Below are positions 10,681 through 21,210 of a DNA stretch of 64,000 nucleotides, in pieces. The stretch spans positions 153,801,356 to 153,865,355 of the forward strand of contig CM053034.1 in NCBI GenBank assembly GCA_028564925.1, written 5' to 3'. The notes under the pieces were generated by a model. That model was given only the letters and a program-made list of their open reading frames with translations. It searched no databases and was not told the origin of the DNA. A program made the translations under genes and the position numbers. The stretch comes from Lithobates sylvaticus. Taxonomy: Eukaryota > Chordata > Amphibia > Anura > Ranidae. The stretch's first letter is position 1; every line of letters begins with the position of its first letter.

Positions 10681-11762
10681 TAACAAGAATGAGGATATGG
10701 GATTTTAAAGGTACGTATTACAAACACACAAATCAAATTTTAATATAAAAATACAAATTGTTTTATTAGGAAAAACAGATAAAAGTTACATTCAAAGTTA
10801 ATAGTTCCTATTCCAGACAATGATGATGCTGTATTCACACACATATAATCATACGTCCAACAATTTCTACATGTTTCGCCAGAACGGCTTCATCAGGAAA
10901 GTGGTCGAGATTATTTAAATTTAAAAAAGAAGATATAATGTATTCAACCTTAGGTGTATAGAAAAGAAAAATATACAAGTTAATATAACGTACATCAAAA
11001 ATAACAATACAAAGCTTAGTGCATCAAACATAACCACACTGAATCAAAAAAGGTTCTCTTTTAAAATTATGTTTGTGGCAAAATCCTCCCCCCCTTTTTC
11101 CCCCATTGACCCCTTTTATAGGTATTGTTTTACACATAACTGTTGAAAACAACCAGAATCAATGAATACCATATCCCTCCCTACGGGTTGGTTGGGACCG
11201 ATTCCTGAATGCACATTCACATGAGGGTTTTGAATCCCTGAGGGTTCTCTGATTGTGCTCACTCTAGGACCGGTATTTGAGGTAGGGAGTGTTGCACTAT
11301 ACGGGGTCTTTTCCTCTGTGGGATTTGTGTGGGGTTGGGCGTGGGGGGTTTGGGGTGGGTTTTTTTTTTTGTAAAACAAATAAAAGGGGTCAATGGAGGA
11401 AAAAGGGGGGGGGGGATTTGGCCACAAACATAATTTTAAAAGAGAACCTTTTTTTGATTCAGTGTGGTTATGTTTGATGCACTAAGCTTTGTATTGATCT
11501 TTTTGATGTACGTTATATTAACTTGTATATTTTTCTTTTCTATACACCTAAAGTTGTTGGACGTATAATTTTATGTGTGTGAATACAGCATCATCATTGT
11601 CTGGAATTGGAACTATGTGTATACACCTATGACTTTGAATGTAACTGTACTCACTACCTTTTATCTGTTTTTCCTAATAAAACAATTTGTATTTTTATAT
11701 TAAAATTTGATTTGTGTGTTTATAATACGTACCTTTAAAATCCCATATACTCATTCTTGTTA
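10681..11762. repeat. 1.1-kb palindrome: head-to-head dimer of a hammerhead-headed unit
   Basis: The left arm (10681 to about 11120) and right arm (about 11380 to 11762) are inverted copies with high identity, covering AACAAGAATGAGG at the outer ends and GAACCTTTTTTTGATTC near the centre. Reading outward, each arm ends with an AATAAAACAATTTGTA signal near its outer border. A hammerhead-like core sits in the left arm at 10873-10896; the right arm lacks about 85 bases at this place, with TTG at the junction. A short GC-rich centre (11120-11380) separates the arms. No protein is encoded. Confidence 0.7.
10873..10896 (-). ncRNA. Hammerhead-like ribozyme core
   Basis: Minus-strand CTGATGA (10890-10896), then a hairpin with GCC/GGC stem and five-base loop, then GAAAC (10873-10877) followed by ATGTAG. 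Both conserved boxes are perfect and helix II is short but closed. The outer helix I is not evident, so cleavage activity is doubtful. Confidence 0.5.
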
Positions 11763-11944
11763 CTTTTCAAATAAAAAGGGATGTTGGTACCATTATTTAT
11801 ATAATTCATTTGGAACTTGATCTCTAATCACATTCTTGACTATGTCAATTGATGGATTCTGTCAAGCCAATCTTGTGATCCAGCCACTACTGCCGCACAG
11901 CACAGCCAAGTCCTGGACCTTCCTGCAAACTATCCGACCATTAG

Positions 11945-12130
11945 GCTTGTGCAATTTGTTTCGTAACAAATCGAAATTCGGACGAATTTTGCATCCGAAT
12001 GTCCAAATAAAAAAAAAAAACTAATCACTAATGCGAAAGAAATTATAGCGGATATAACGAATGAATTTGACATGATTCGGTAAATCGTTAAAGATCTAAT
12101 GAAACAAAAGGTCAACTCAAAGTAAATCAT
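11945..12130. repeat. Left part of a TTCG/AACGAAT-rich repeat, split by insertion
   Basis: Low-GC sequence with repeated motifs such as AACAAATCGAAATTCG and AACGAATG. Similar motifs resume at 13525-13810, on the far side of the GC-rich element, so one old repeat seems to have been split. Family unknown. Confidence 0.4.
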
Positions 12131-13524
12131 ATGCGGCGTACAATACGCCCATGTGTGGGCGCCGGTGGACTTTTTCCCGCCAAAAGTCCGGCGGACTAAG
12201 TTTTAAGTTCAGACTTAAAATTGTCCGCTGGACTCTCGAGTTTTGGAAATGAACAGACTTGCCGACACAAGATCGGAAAGTCCGTTCATTTAGAACGTGA
12301 CTGCAGGGAGACGGGACTAGCGAAGGCAGTGAATGCCGCCGCGCTAGCCCAGTCACCTGGCATGGATTTAAAGGGAATCCCTACGCTGAAAAAAACGGCG
12401 TGGGGGGGGCCCCCCCCAAATCCATCTCAGACCCTTATCCGAGCACGCAGCCTGGCCGGCCAGGAAAGGGGTGGGGACGAGCGAGCGCCCCCCCTCCTGA
12501 GCCGCACCAGGCCGCGTGCCCTCAACATGGGGGGTGCCCTGGGGAAAGGGGGGCCGTGCGCCCCCCCCACCCCAAAGCACCTTGTCCCCATGTTGATGAG
12601 GACAAGGGCCTCTTCCCGACAACCCTGGCCATTGGTTGTCGGGGTCTGCGGGCGGGGGGCTTATCGGAATTCGGGAGCCACCTTTAATAAGGGGGCCCCC
12701 AGATCCCAGCCCCCCACCCTATGTGAATGAGTATGGGGTACAATGTACCCCTACCCATTCACCTAAGGTGTAAAAGTGTAAATAAAAAAAAACACACAAT
12801 TTTTTTTAAATATTTTATTGCACTGCTCCGGGGGTCTTCTTCCGTCTTGGGGGGTCTTCTCGCCGGACTCCTCCACTCTCTTCTGCTCTTTTACCTAGCT
12901 CTTTTACCGAGCGGAGGAGCCCGGCTTTCTTTTTTGTTGTTGCCGCCATCGTCTGGGGGTCTCGTTCCGCCTTCGAGGGTGTTTCGGGGTCTCTTCTGTT
13001 CTTGCCGCTGTCGCCGTCTTCTTCTTCTTCTTCCTCTTCCTCCTCTTCTTCTTCTTCTTCTTCAGATGTTGACTTGTCGCTGTCTCTGGCCGGAATGGCA
13101 GAGACGCACGGTGTTGTGACTTATATAGGGACAAGGGGGCGGGGTCACATGATCATGTCACATGGTGACCCCGCCCCCCTATGATGTCACAGTCCCAGCA
13201 TTTCGGCGTGGGGATTCCCTTTAAATCCATGCCAGGTGACGGGGCTAGCGCGGCGGCATTCACTGCCTTCACTAGTCCCGTTTACCTGCAGTTACGTTCT
13301 AAATGAACGGACTTTCCTCCGTGTGTGGGGCAAGTCCGTTCATTTCCAAAAGTCCTGCAGACTTTTTCCCGCGGATTGTCCGCCGGAGAAGTCCGGGCGT
13401 GTGTGGGCAAGTCCACACGCTCGGAAAGTCCGGCGGAGCTCCGCTGGAAAGTCCGGCGGTTTGTCCGCTGGGCTAGGTCCGGCGGACAATCCCGCCGGAA
13501 AGTCAGAGCGTGTGTACGCCGCAT
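12131..13524. mobile_element. GC-rich foldback element with Harbinger-like ends
   Basis: The ends ATGCGGCGTAC and, inverted, GTACGCCGCAT flank inverted repeats of roughly 260-330 bp. For example the GCATGGATTTAAAGGGAATC stretch near 12360-12380 matches in reverse at 13208-13234. The centre (12393-13200) is very GC-rich with G and C runs and a CTTCTTC microsatellite. GTACACACG-type ends resemble those at 2579 and 59071. Long open frames in the centre are by-products of base composition; no transposase is seen. Confidence 0.6.
13015..13065. repeat. CTT/CCT microsatellite
   Basis: A pyrimidine run of TTC and TCC triplets inside the foldback element. It creates a polyserine or lysine-rich open frame depending on strand. 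Confidence 0.9.
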
Positions 13525-13860
13525 TACAGTCCAATTAGCTGATTAATTTTGTGCGAAGAATGTTGTATTGAGCAGAGTAGAAGAGATATTGTCATTGTGC
13601 GTGTTAAAAGATTCAATAAACAAACGACTTTCCAAACTACGAATCATTATCACGAACATATGTACATACATAAATATCGAATACGAATGAAATTATAGTG
13701 CATATAACAAATTAATTCGACAGGATCTGAGATTCAGTATAACGAATATAAACACTCTACAGAAATAACGAATTATTTGAAAACGTATTAACGTAACATA
13801 AGGAATATAACAGAACAAAATTATGTGCAAAAGTCTACCTACCATTAAACAATACAGTCT
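13525..13860. repeat. Right part of the AACGAAT-rich repeat
   Basis: Continues the motif style of 11945-12130 (CGAATACGAATG, ATAACGAATATAA), ending near the minisatellite. Confidence 0.35.
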
Positions 13861-13861
13861 G

Positions 13862-14185
13862 AACTTCCCTGTCCCTGTGATGGAAACCTGACCTTCCCTG
13901 TCCCTGTGATGGAAGCATGACCTTCCCTGTCCTTGTGATGGAAGCCTGACCTTCCCTGTCCCTGTGATGGAAGCCTGACCCTCCCTGTCCCTGTGATGGA
14001 AGCCTGACCTTCCCTGTGATGGAAGCCTGACCTTCCCTGTCCCTGTGATGGAAGCCTGACCTTCCCTGTGATGGAAGCCTGACCTTCCCTGTCCCTGTGA
14101 TGGAAGCCTGACCTTCCCTGTCCCTGTGCTGGAAGCCTGACCTTCCCTGTGATGGAAGCCTGACCTTCCCTGTCCCTGTGATGCT
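13862..14185. repeat. Minisatellite, 29- and 23-bp units
   Basis: About 12 tandem units of GACCTTCCCTGTCCCTGTGA plus TGGAAGCCT (29 bp). Three are shortened by six bases to 23 bp (one CCCTGT omitted). Units differ by only a few bases, so the array is recent or is being homogenised. An open frame on the minus strand through it is an artefact of the repeat. Confidence 0.9.
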
Positions 14186-14329
14186 TTATGAAGTATTCCT
14201 TTTATCAAAACAGGTGCAGAAACTTATACTAGATCAATGAAAAATTAAATGTAATGATTTGTAATGCATACAAAAATTGATTAAATGGTGTTTTGATTAC
14301 ACCTGGAATTTAGCTTTAACCATTGAGCA

Positions 14330-14385
14330 TTTATTTATTCATTACTAACTAATAACTAATTAATAATTAACTAATTATTATTATT

Positions 14386-14430
<45 letters not shown>

Positions 14431-14480
14431 TAATTAATAACTAATAACTAATTAATAATTAACTAATTAATAACTAGACT
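14330..14480. repeat. TAA/TTA microsatellite tract
   Basis: Runs of TAA units with mirrored TTA units, centred on 14380-14430. Confidence 0.85.
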
Positions 14481-15263
14481 CCTAGCAATGTATCCATTAC
14501 TCATATTTGTAGTTCTGCACTGAAAATATAGAGTATTTCCTATCCAACATGGTTTTTGGAAAACATTTGCCTTTCACAGCATTTGGGGTCCTTACACTTG
14601 CCCGCCTTGTATTTATAATTTGTAAAAGAAACACCAGCAAATTCAGATCAATGTAAAAGGAAAATACAACATAAATTAAAAAAACAAGAATTTTGTTTGC
14701 AGGATTAGATGGTTGTAGATAAAACATTTGCCTCATCAATTTGTTTTCACTTAGCTTAGTGAATGAGGTGAAGTTGTGCTGACATTCAATCGTGTGCAAG
14801 TGAAATACCTGTTTTTGTTTTAATTCCACTAACTTGGTACCCTTTGGAAAGTGAGTTTATTTTACCTCATTCAGTTTACACAGTAAACATGCACTTGGAA
14901 AGTAAAAATGTCTTTAGTAAACCCGGGTCAATGTGAGAGACTACTTACACAAATGATAATTAGGATTGCTAATGGTAGTTATTTTAAACATCTTATTGTT
15001 TTTGTCGGAAAATTATTTTTGTTAGGTATTCTGCCACTACCACTTTGTGAAAAAGGGAAATAATCTAGCTGCAATACTGAGAAAAAGAGACAACTTATTA
15101 ACAGTTACCTGATAAAAAAAAAATAGTAAGTCTGGTATTTGTATGCATTTACAAAGTTATTAAGTCCATTGGACTTGACACAAAGAACGTATATGCACTG
15201 CAATAAAAACTACCATTGTAATAATAAATGAGTAAAGAAAGTTCACTTAGCAAAGTGGACATT
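14481..15263. other. No gene recognised
   Basis: AT-rich. The minus-strand open frame at 14497-14829 has no recognisable domain. Confidence 0.5.
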
Positions 15264-15267
15264 TTAA

Positions 15268-15780
15268 CCGCTTCAGCCCCGGAAGATTTTACCCCCTTCC
15301 TGACCAGAACACTTTTTTCGGCACTGTGTCGCTTTAACTGACAATTGCGCGGTCGTGAAATGTTGCACTCAAACATAATTGACGTCCTTTTTTTTCCCAC
15401 AAATAGAGCTTTCTTTTGGTTGTATTTGATCACCTCTGCAATTTTTATCGTGACGTTGACATTATGGCGGACACTTTTGACACTATTTTGGGACCATTGT
15501 TATTTATACAGCGATCAGTGCTATAAAAATGCACTGATTACTGTATAAATGACACAAATGGCAGGAAAGGGGTTAAACACTAGGGGGCGATGAAGGGGTT
15601 AAGTGTGTCCTAGGGAGTGATTCTAACTGTGGGGGCGGATGGGCTAGAACTCACATGACATCAATCACTGCTCCCGATGCCCGCTAGCCCTGCCAATTAA
15701 AGGGGGACGTACAGGTATGCCCATTTGCCCACCACTGCCATTGCGCCGACGTATATCGACTTGCGGCAGTCGGCAAGTGG
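15268..15780. mobile_element. TTAA-flanked short element, CCACTTGCCGAC family (copy 1)
   Basis: TTAA lies at 15264-15267 and 15781-15784. The left end is CCGCTTCAGCCCC and the right end GTCGGCAAGTGG; only about six terminal bases are inverted copies. The interior carries family blocks such as GACAATTGCGCGGTCG and GACGTATATCG. No coding region. Confidence 0.7.
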
Positions 15781-15821
15781 TTAAGTAAGGCAGACCATAC
15801 ATGATTATTTTTATTTTTTAA

Positions 15822-16659
15822 ACCACTTGCCTATCAGCCGCCGTCATTATATAGCCGCATTTCAGCACGCTCCCACAAATCACCAAAGGTGTACATCGAC
15901 TCCTTCAAGGAGCTGTAGCAGGCGCGCGCGCATGCCCGCTGTAGGGCAAGGGACCCGATGCGCGTGGCCGGCGGCAATCGTGGAAACGAGAGCCAGAACG
16001 GGGAGCTGTCTGTTCTGACAGGGGAGTTCAGTCCAGTCAGCCCAGCCCTCATACAGTTAGAAACACTCCCAGGGAACACACTTAACCCCTTGATCGCCCC
16101 ATAGTGTTTACTCCTTCCCTGCCAGTGACATTTATACAGTAATCAGTGGCTATTTTTAGCTCTGATCGCTGTAAAAATGTCAATGGTCCCAAAAAAGTGT
16201 CCTATCTGTCCTATAATGTCGCAGTCCCACTAAAAATCGCAGATCACCGCTATTACTAGTAAAAATAAAAAAGACATAAATATATCCCCTATTTTGTAGA
16301 TGCTATAACTTTTGCGAAAACCAATCAATATACGCTTATTGCAATTTTTTTTACCAAAAATATGTAGAAGAATGCATATTGGCCTAAACTGATGAAGAAA
16401 TTATATTTTTTACTTTTTTGGGGGGATATTTATTATAGCAAAAAGTAAAAAATATTATTATTTTTTTTTCAAAATTTTTGCTCTTTTTTTGCTTACAGCG
16501 CAAAAAATAAGAACCGCAAAGGTGATCAAATGCCACCAAAATAAAGCTTTATTTGTTTGGAAAAAAAGGACGTCAATTTTGTTTGGGTACAGCGTCGCAC
16601 GATCGCGCAATTGTCAGTTAAAGCGACGCAGTGCCATATCGCAAAAAATGGCATGGTCA
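15822..16659. mobile_element. CCACTTGCC-family element (copy 2), right end replaced
   Basis: The left end ACCACTTGCCTATCAG follows TTAA (15818-15821). Shared blocks include CACTTAACCCCTTGATCGCC and TTGGGTACAGCGTCGCACGA. The sequence stops just after GCAAAAAATGGCATGG, where another TTAA element begins. The intact copy at 43975-44886 continues a further 50 bases or so past this point to its end. Confidence 0.65.
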
Positions 16660-16663
16660 TTAA

Positions 16664-17114
16664 AGCGGATTTCCACCCATTTAAAAGTCAGCAGCTACAA
16701 AAAGTGTAGCTGCTGACTTTTAATAATCGGACACTCACCTGTCCCATGGTCCAGCGATGTGGGCGAACGAAGCCCCGCTCCTCTCCCCCTCCTCTCTGCG
16801 GCACCGGCATTGTAACTGTGGGAGACCAGCTGTGGCTTCACAGCCTGGCACGCACTGCGCATGCCCGAGCTGTGCTGCGTGCTGTGAATGGCCGGGCAAT
16901 CTTCTGGGACCTGTGACATGTCCCAGAAGATTGCAGGGAGGGGGGAGAGGTGAACTTCCTTCCGGCTCTGTGGAGCCCCGGGAGGAAGTGGGAGCTGGAT
17001 ACCTCTAAAAAGAGGGTATCCGCTCCCCCCCAAAAAAATTACATGCCAAATGTGGCATGTCAGGGGGTCCCCATCACTTAAAGCGGAAGTTCAATTTTTT
17101 GGTGGAACTCAGCT
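16664..17114. mobile_element. TTAA-flanked short element, AGCGGAxTTCCACC family
   Basis: TTAA lies at 16660-16663 and 17115-17118. The ends AGCGGATTTCCACC and GGTGGAACTCAGCT are inverted copies with few mismatches. Just inside the left end is a perfect hairpin, AAAAGTCAGCAGCTAC with its inverse. It abuts the truncated end of copy 2 of the neighbouring family, so it inserted into or next to it. Confidence 0.7.
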
Positions 17115-17118
17115 TTAA

Positions 17119-17975
17119 GGGGTGTAAGATTAGGGTTATCAGACTCAACGGTAGGTGCGTTTTCCAGTGAGTACGCCAGTACAAAACTGTATTTTTAAGG
17201 GCCTGGTTTAATCAGGGACTCATCAACGCAGACAACTTAATCGGGAGTAAACAAGGCTGCAAACTGTTGGTTGAAGTGGTTTACGAGGGGCCGATCGTAT
17301 CCAGGGTCACCTGAGGATGACAGAGTTCATTGTCATTAAAATGCATGAACTGCAAAATCTGCTCGCATATAGCCCTGGTCATGGATGCAGAGAACACGGG
17401 CATATGGTGAATTGGGTCAGTGGACCAATATGAACTAGCACTCTAAGTGGCCCCGAGATACGGGGCCCCAAAGTCGGTTCGGAAAATGTCATTCTCTGCT
17501 GCAGAAAAGTGATTGACATTTTCCGAAACGAGTTTGGGGCCCCTTATCTCGGGGCCACTTAGTGCTAGGAATCTCAGCTGGAATATGTTGTAGTGCTAGT
17601 TCCACTGGGTTTGCACACCAAATTTGGGGTTCCTAACACTAAGTGGCCCCGAGATACGGGGCCCCAAAGTCGGTCAACTGTGTCCATCTGCAGCAATGTC
17701 ATTTCAGGACCCTTTTGGTCCAGAAACCCCAAATTTTGGCTGCAGCTAGGGGGCATCTAGGAACCATTAACTGCTGAGTTTGAAGTTCGGGGGACCTATG
17801 GCTGCAAATGGACACAGTGAGGCTGCAAATGGGCATTGTTGAACGTCTTTTCCACTTACATTAGCTGCGCATTTCTCACTCTAGGCTTATGCTCGAGTCA
17901 ATACGTTTTCCCAGTTTTTTGTGGTAAAATTAGGTGCCTTGGCTTATATTCGGGTCGGCTTATACTCGAGTATAT
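17119..17975. repeat. Repeat region ending in a TATACTCGAGTATATACGGTA-type terminus
   Basis: The right end (17915-17975) carries GTCAATACGTTTTCCCAG and the TATACTCGAGTATATACGGT motif, matching the right end of the 42885-43610 element. Inside is a palindrome at 17444-17562, and a third copy of its arm sequence lies at 17637-17675. The left border was not found. Confidence 0.5.
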
Positions 17976-17982
17976 ACGGTAA

Positions 17983-18222
17983 GCGTATTGGAGAGGTAGA
18001 AAAAAGCTCCTAGTGCATTAACTTTTTAAACAAATGTGAGTTTAATAAAAAGTTGCACTTACAAAAATTGGATAATACAGCAAAATACCGTGAGCATAAC
18101 TGCCTGCAGTATGGTCTATGCTCTAAAACGCCACACTGCTAGCTCCTTGTCCATCACGTTTCCCCTGAATAGGCCTCAACTGGGATTGGAGGCTAGCTTA
18201 CGGCGTTAATTCCATTTAATTT
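17983..18222 (-). repeat. Hammerhead-headed unit, left member of a split inverted pair
   Basis: Inverted relative to 24001-24236, with roughly 88% identity by eye over about 235 bases. Read outward (minus strand) it has GAAACGTGATGGAC at its head (GTTTC at 18158-18162) behind a decayed core, and an ATTAAA signal (within 18040-18056) toward the outer end. Between the two members lie a broken DIRS copy and other repeats. Confidence 0.55.
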
Positions 18223-18577
18223 CCATTTCCATTTCATGACTTGCATAAGAGCCCCCAGTGAAGGAGAAAACACACTTCCGCTTGCTGCTTGGTGAATACA
18301 ATGTGTCAAAAAGGTCTCAAATGCACAACACCCAAGCACAAATCAATTAATATATAAAACAATATCATAAACATCTTGTGAATTAAAAAAGAATGTTCAA
18401 ATATTCAAAAACTGCCAAATGAGCTTATTAAAGCAATCTAGCTTTAAACTGCCTTTAATGGCCAATATTTAAAATACAGTGCCAGATACGTGCCTTTATT
18501 TCCTCACACCGTAGATTACCAATGAAAAAAAAGGAGGATTAGTGAAAAATAATTAAAATTATAAAAAATTGGATTTT
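18223..18577. other. No gene recognised
   Basis: AT-rich spacer between the inverted unit and the DIRS end. Confidence 0.45.
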
Positions 18578-18973
18578 TATAACAGCTTACCTGTAAAATC
18601 CTTTTCTTTGAAGTACATCACGGGACACAGAGCGATAGTAGTTACTATGTGGGTTATAGGCCACCATCAGGTGTGGACACTGGCACACCCTAAGACAAAA
18701 AGTGCACTCCCTATATAACCCCTCCCACTGCTGGTAGTACCTCAGTTTTGTAGCAAAGCAATACACGTGTATATCAAGAAGGGAGGGACCTCTGTGTCCC
18801 GTGATGTACTTCAAAGAAAAGGATTTTAGATATAAGCTGTTATAAGAATCCTATTTTCTTATCGTATACACGGGACACAGAGCCATAGTAGTTACTATGT
18901 GGGATGTCCCATAGCAATGCCAACTGAAGGGAGGGAGATACAACCAAAGTAGGGCACTAAGAGACTAGAGGAC

Positions 18974-19312
18974 TCATACTGCAGCCTGCAGTACACTGCG
19001 GCCAAAGGCGATATCTTCATGACCTTTTACATCTACTTGATAGAATCTGGTAAATGTATGGACTGAAGACCAAGTTGCGGCCTTGCAGATCTGAGCCATG
19101 GAGGCCTGGCGATGCACTGCCCAAGAAGCACTAACAGCCCTGGTGGAGTGCGCTTTAATATGAAAAGGAGGAATTCTCCTCTTTAAACCATAAGCTTGTA
19201 CAATCACTTGACAAATCCATTTAGAAATAGTAGGTTTCGACGCCGCCTGTCCTCTTTTAGGACCGTTTGGCAACACAAATAAAACATCTGTTTTACGAAT
19301 CTGAGCGGTCAC
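18974..19312 (-). pseudogene. DIRS tyrosine recombinase, C-terminal part (fossil)
   Basis: Recognised by AHSTRAVSASWA followed by ICKAATWSSVHTFTRFY, the His-x-x-Arg and Tyr boxes of tyrosine recombinases as found in DIRS elements. Compare AHSTRSVSTSWA in the copy at 53.3 kb. The gene is incomplete. Confidence 0.8.
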
Positions 19313-20088
19313 TTTTTAATACACCTTGACCGCTCTCACCACATCAAGAGAATGTAGTGACCTTTCTTACGCAGAACGAGGTTCTGGAAAAAATGAAGGC
19401 AGAACAATATCCTGGTTTAAATGAAAACCTGACACTACCTTCGTAGGAATTTAGGATGAGGCCGCAATACAACCTTATCCTTATGAATAATCAAATATGG
19501 CTCTTTACAAGAAAGAGCAGCCAACTCTGATACTCTTCTTGCAGAAGATATGGCAACCAAGAAAATAATTTAATAATCAAGAGGACCAAGGGAATATCTC
19601 GTATTTGCTCAAAAGGCTGTTTTTGTAAAGGCGACAGGACTAAATTTAAGTCCCAAGGGTTCAGGGGTGACCTAACTGGGGGATTAATCCGCGTTACCCC
19701 GTGAATAAAATTACGAATCAGAGAGTGTGAAGCAAGAGGTTATTGAAAAAACACTGATAAGGGATTTCTAATCCCATCTGTAGGAATTCAAAGATCCTAC
19801 CTATGACACATTTCCTGGGGTGCCAACCCCTGGATTCACACCAGGAGACATGTGACATATGCCCAGTGCCTGGACAAGGTCAATCGGTGCCCAGGGCAAA
19901 GATGAAAAACTGCGCCCCCCGATGTGAAAAGTTACAGTGCCTACAGACGATGGGATCTATACTAATGCATCAGTGACAATGCATTAACCCCCTTCCTGCT
20001 GCATATTACCAATACCATTGCTAATTAAGCAAACTCCCCTCGGAGACTGCAGACATGATATAAGACAAGAGATCAATGCAGCCTCACC

Positions 20089-20412
20089 AGTGCCCATCAA
20101 ATGCAGCCTACCGATGTGCCCATCAATGCCGCCTCCCTGTGCCCATAATCGCAGCCTCACTGTGCCCATCAATGCCCCCTCACTGTGCCCATAATCGCAG
20201 CCTCACTGTGCCCATCAATGCCGCCTCACTGTGCCCATCAATGCTGCCTCTCTGTGCCCATCAATGCCGCCTCTCTGTGCCCATCAATGCCGCCTCTCTG
20301 TGCCCATCAATGCTGCCTCAGTGTGCCCATCAATGCCACCTCACTGTGCCCAGAATCGCAGCTTCTCTGTGCCCATAATTGCAGTCTCTCTGTGCCCATA
20401 ATCGCGCCTCAC
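20089..20412. repeat. 23-bp minisatellite
   Basis: About 14 tandem copies of a 23-bp unit of the type GTGCCCATCAATGCCGCCTC plus ACT. Two subtypes alternate at the left (ATCAATGCCGCC and ATAATCGCAGCC). The open frames here (CAHQCRLxVP-type repeats) are translations of the array. Confidence 0.9.
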
Positions 20413-20818
20413 TAAAGGGTTCACAAATGTGGAAGTTAGACACATTTTGAAGACTGCAGCAAGCCATAATGACATTGTTTTGCCTGTGGCACAGTTTTCA
20501 TTGTTATTTGTATGCACCTTTTTTGGTGCCCTAGGCAAATAATGGGCTAATCCCACTCCTCCTCTACTGACCACATCAGCCAATATAACGCCGCCTGGAG
20601 GGCTTTCCATCCTGGCTTTTGTGGGTAAATCATCTCCCGCACCCCCCGTGGATCTGACATGGAGCCCTCTCCCCAACTGCTATCAGTTGAGCTGGATGCC
20701 TGCTCTGACGCTGAGAGCCTGCACGGGACCCAGCTGCCATATCCACCACCACCAACCCTGAGAGATGCATACCTGGTGGCTTGCTTTAAAACTTTTCTCC
20801 AGGGCGAGTGTATGTTCA

Positions 20819-20936
20819 GCGGCGCCATAACAAGGTCCCGCCCCCTTAGACCGGCTTGTGTGATAGGCAGAACACTTATTCAATCTGCTATCACACGAGC
20901 CGGTCTAGGGGGGCGGGACCTTGTTACGGCGCTGGC
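20819..20936. repeat. Long hairpin
   Basis: GGCGCCATAACAAGGTCCCG at the left matches CGGGACCTTGTTACGGCGCT at the right in inverted orientation. Pairing extends through GACCGGCTTGTGTGATAG around a loop of about 20 bases. Confidence 0.85.
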
Positions 20937-21210
20937 GAACACACACAAAAATCCAGCTCCCTGACACACAGCACTCCTGGCGCTGTGTGACAAAAACAGG
21001 AGGAGAAGGAGGTGGGAGGGGAGCGCTGCAGCCACAGGATCAAAGCGGCCCCAGGACAGGCGGCCTGTAGTGTGGCTTCTACTGCGCCCCCCTTTCTCCA
21101 AAAAATTGTCCCGTCCAGGGCATCCGCCCCTTCTGCCCACCCCTTGTACCGGCCCTGCATATGCCTTCCAGACTCTATAGTATATGACTCTGGAGGCCGG
21201 CTTCCTAGCA

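Larger units (their letters stand above)
19864..21157. mobile_element. hAT-type non-autonomous element with perfect 8-bp duplication
   Basis: Flanked on both sides by CATATGCC (19856-19863 and 21158-21165). The ends CAGTGCCTGGACAAGG and, inverted, CAGGGCCGGTACAAGG match in 13 of 16 positions. Eight-base duplications with CAGxG ends are typical of hAT. The 1,294-bp interior holds a 23-bp minisatellite (20089-20412) and a strong hairpin (20819-20936) and no recognisable transposase. It lies inside the DIRS copy and so is younger than that copy. Confidence 0.9.

Noticed and set aside
12221-12730. Long overlapping open frames on both strands in GC-rich DNA
   Set aside because: Pro/Gly/Arg-rich translations in several frames at once reflect base composition of the foldback element; no domain and no splice context.
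13862-14185. CRISPR-like array
   Set aside because: Units are contiguous without unique spacers, in a eukaryotic repeat context.
13693-14208. 171-residue minus-strand frame with repeated REGQASITGTGK
   Set aside because: Direct translation of the minisatellite; unit length variation would disturb any real protein.
20076-20415. Cys/His/Pro repeats resembling metal-binding motifs
   Set aside because: Translation of the 23-bp minisatellite in two frames.
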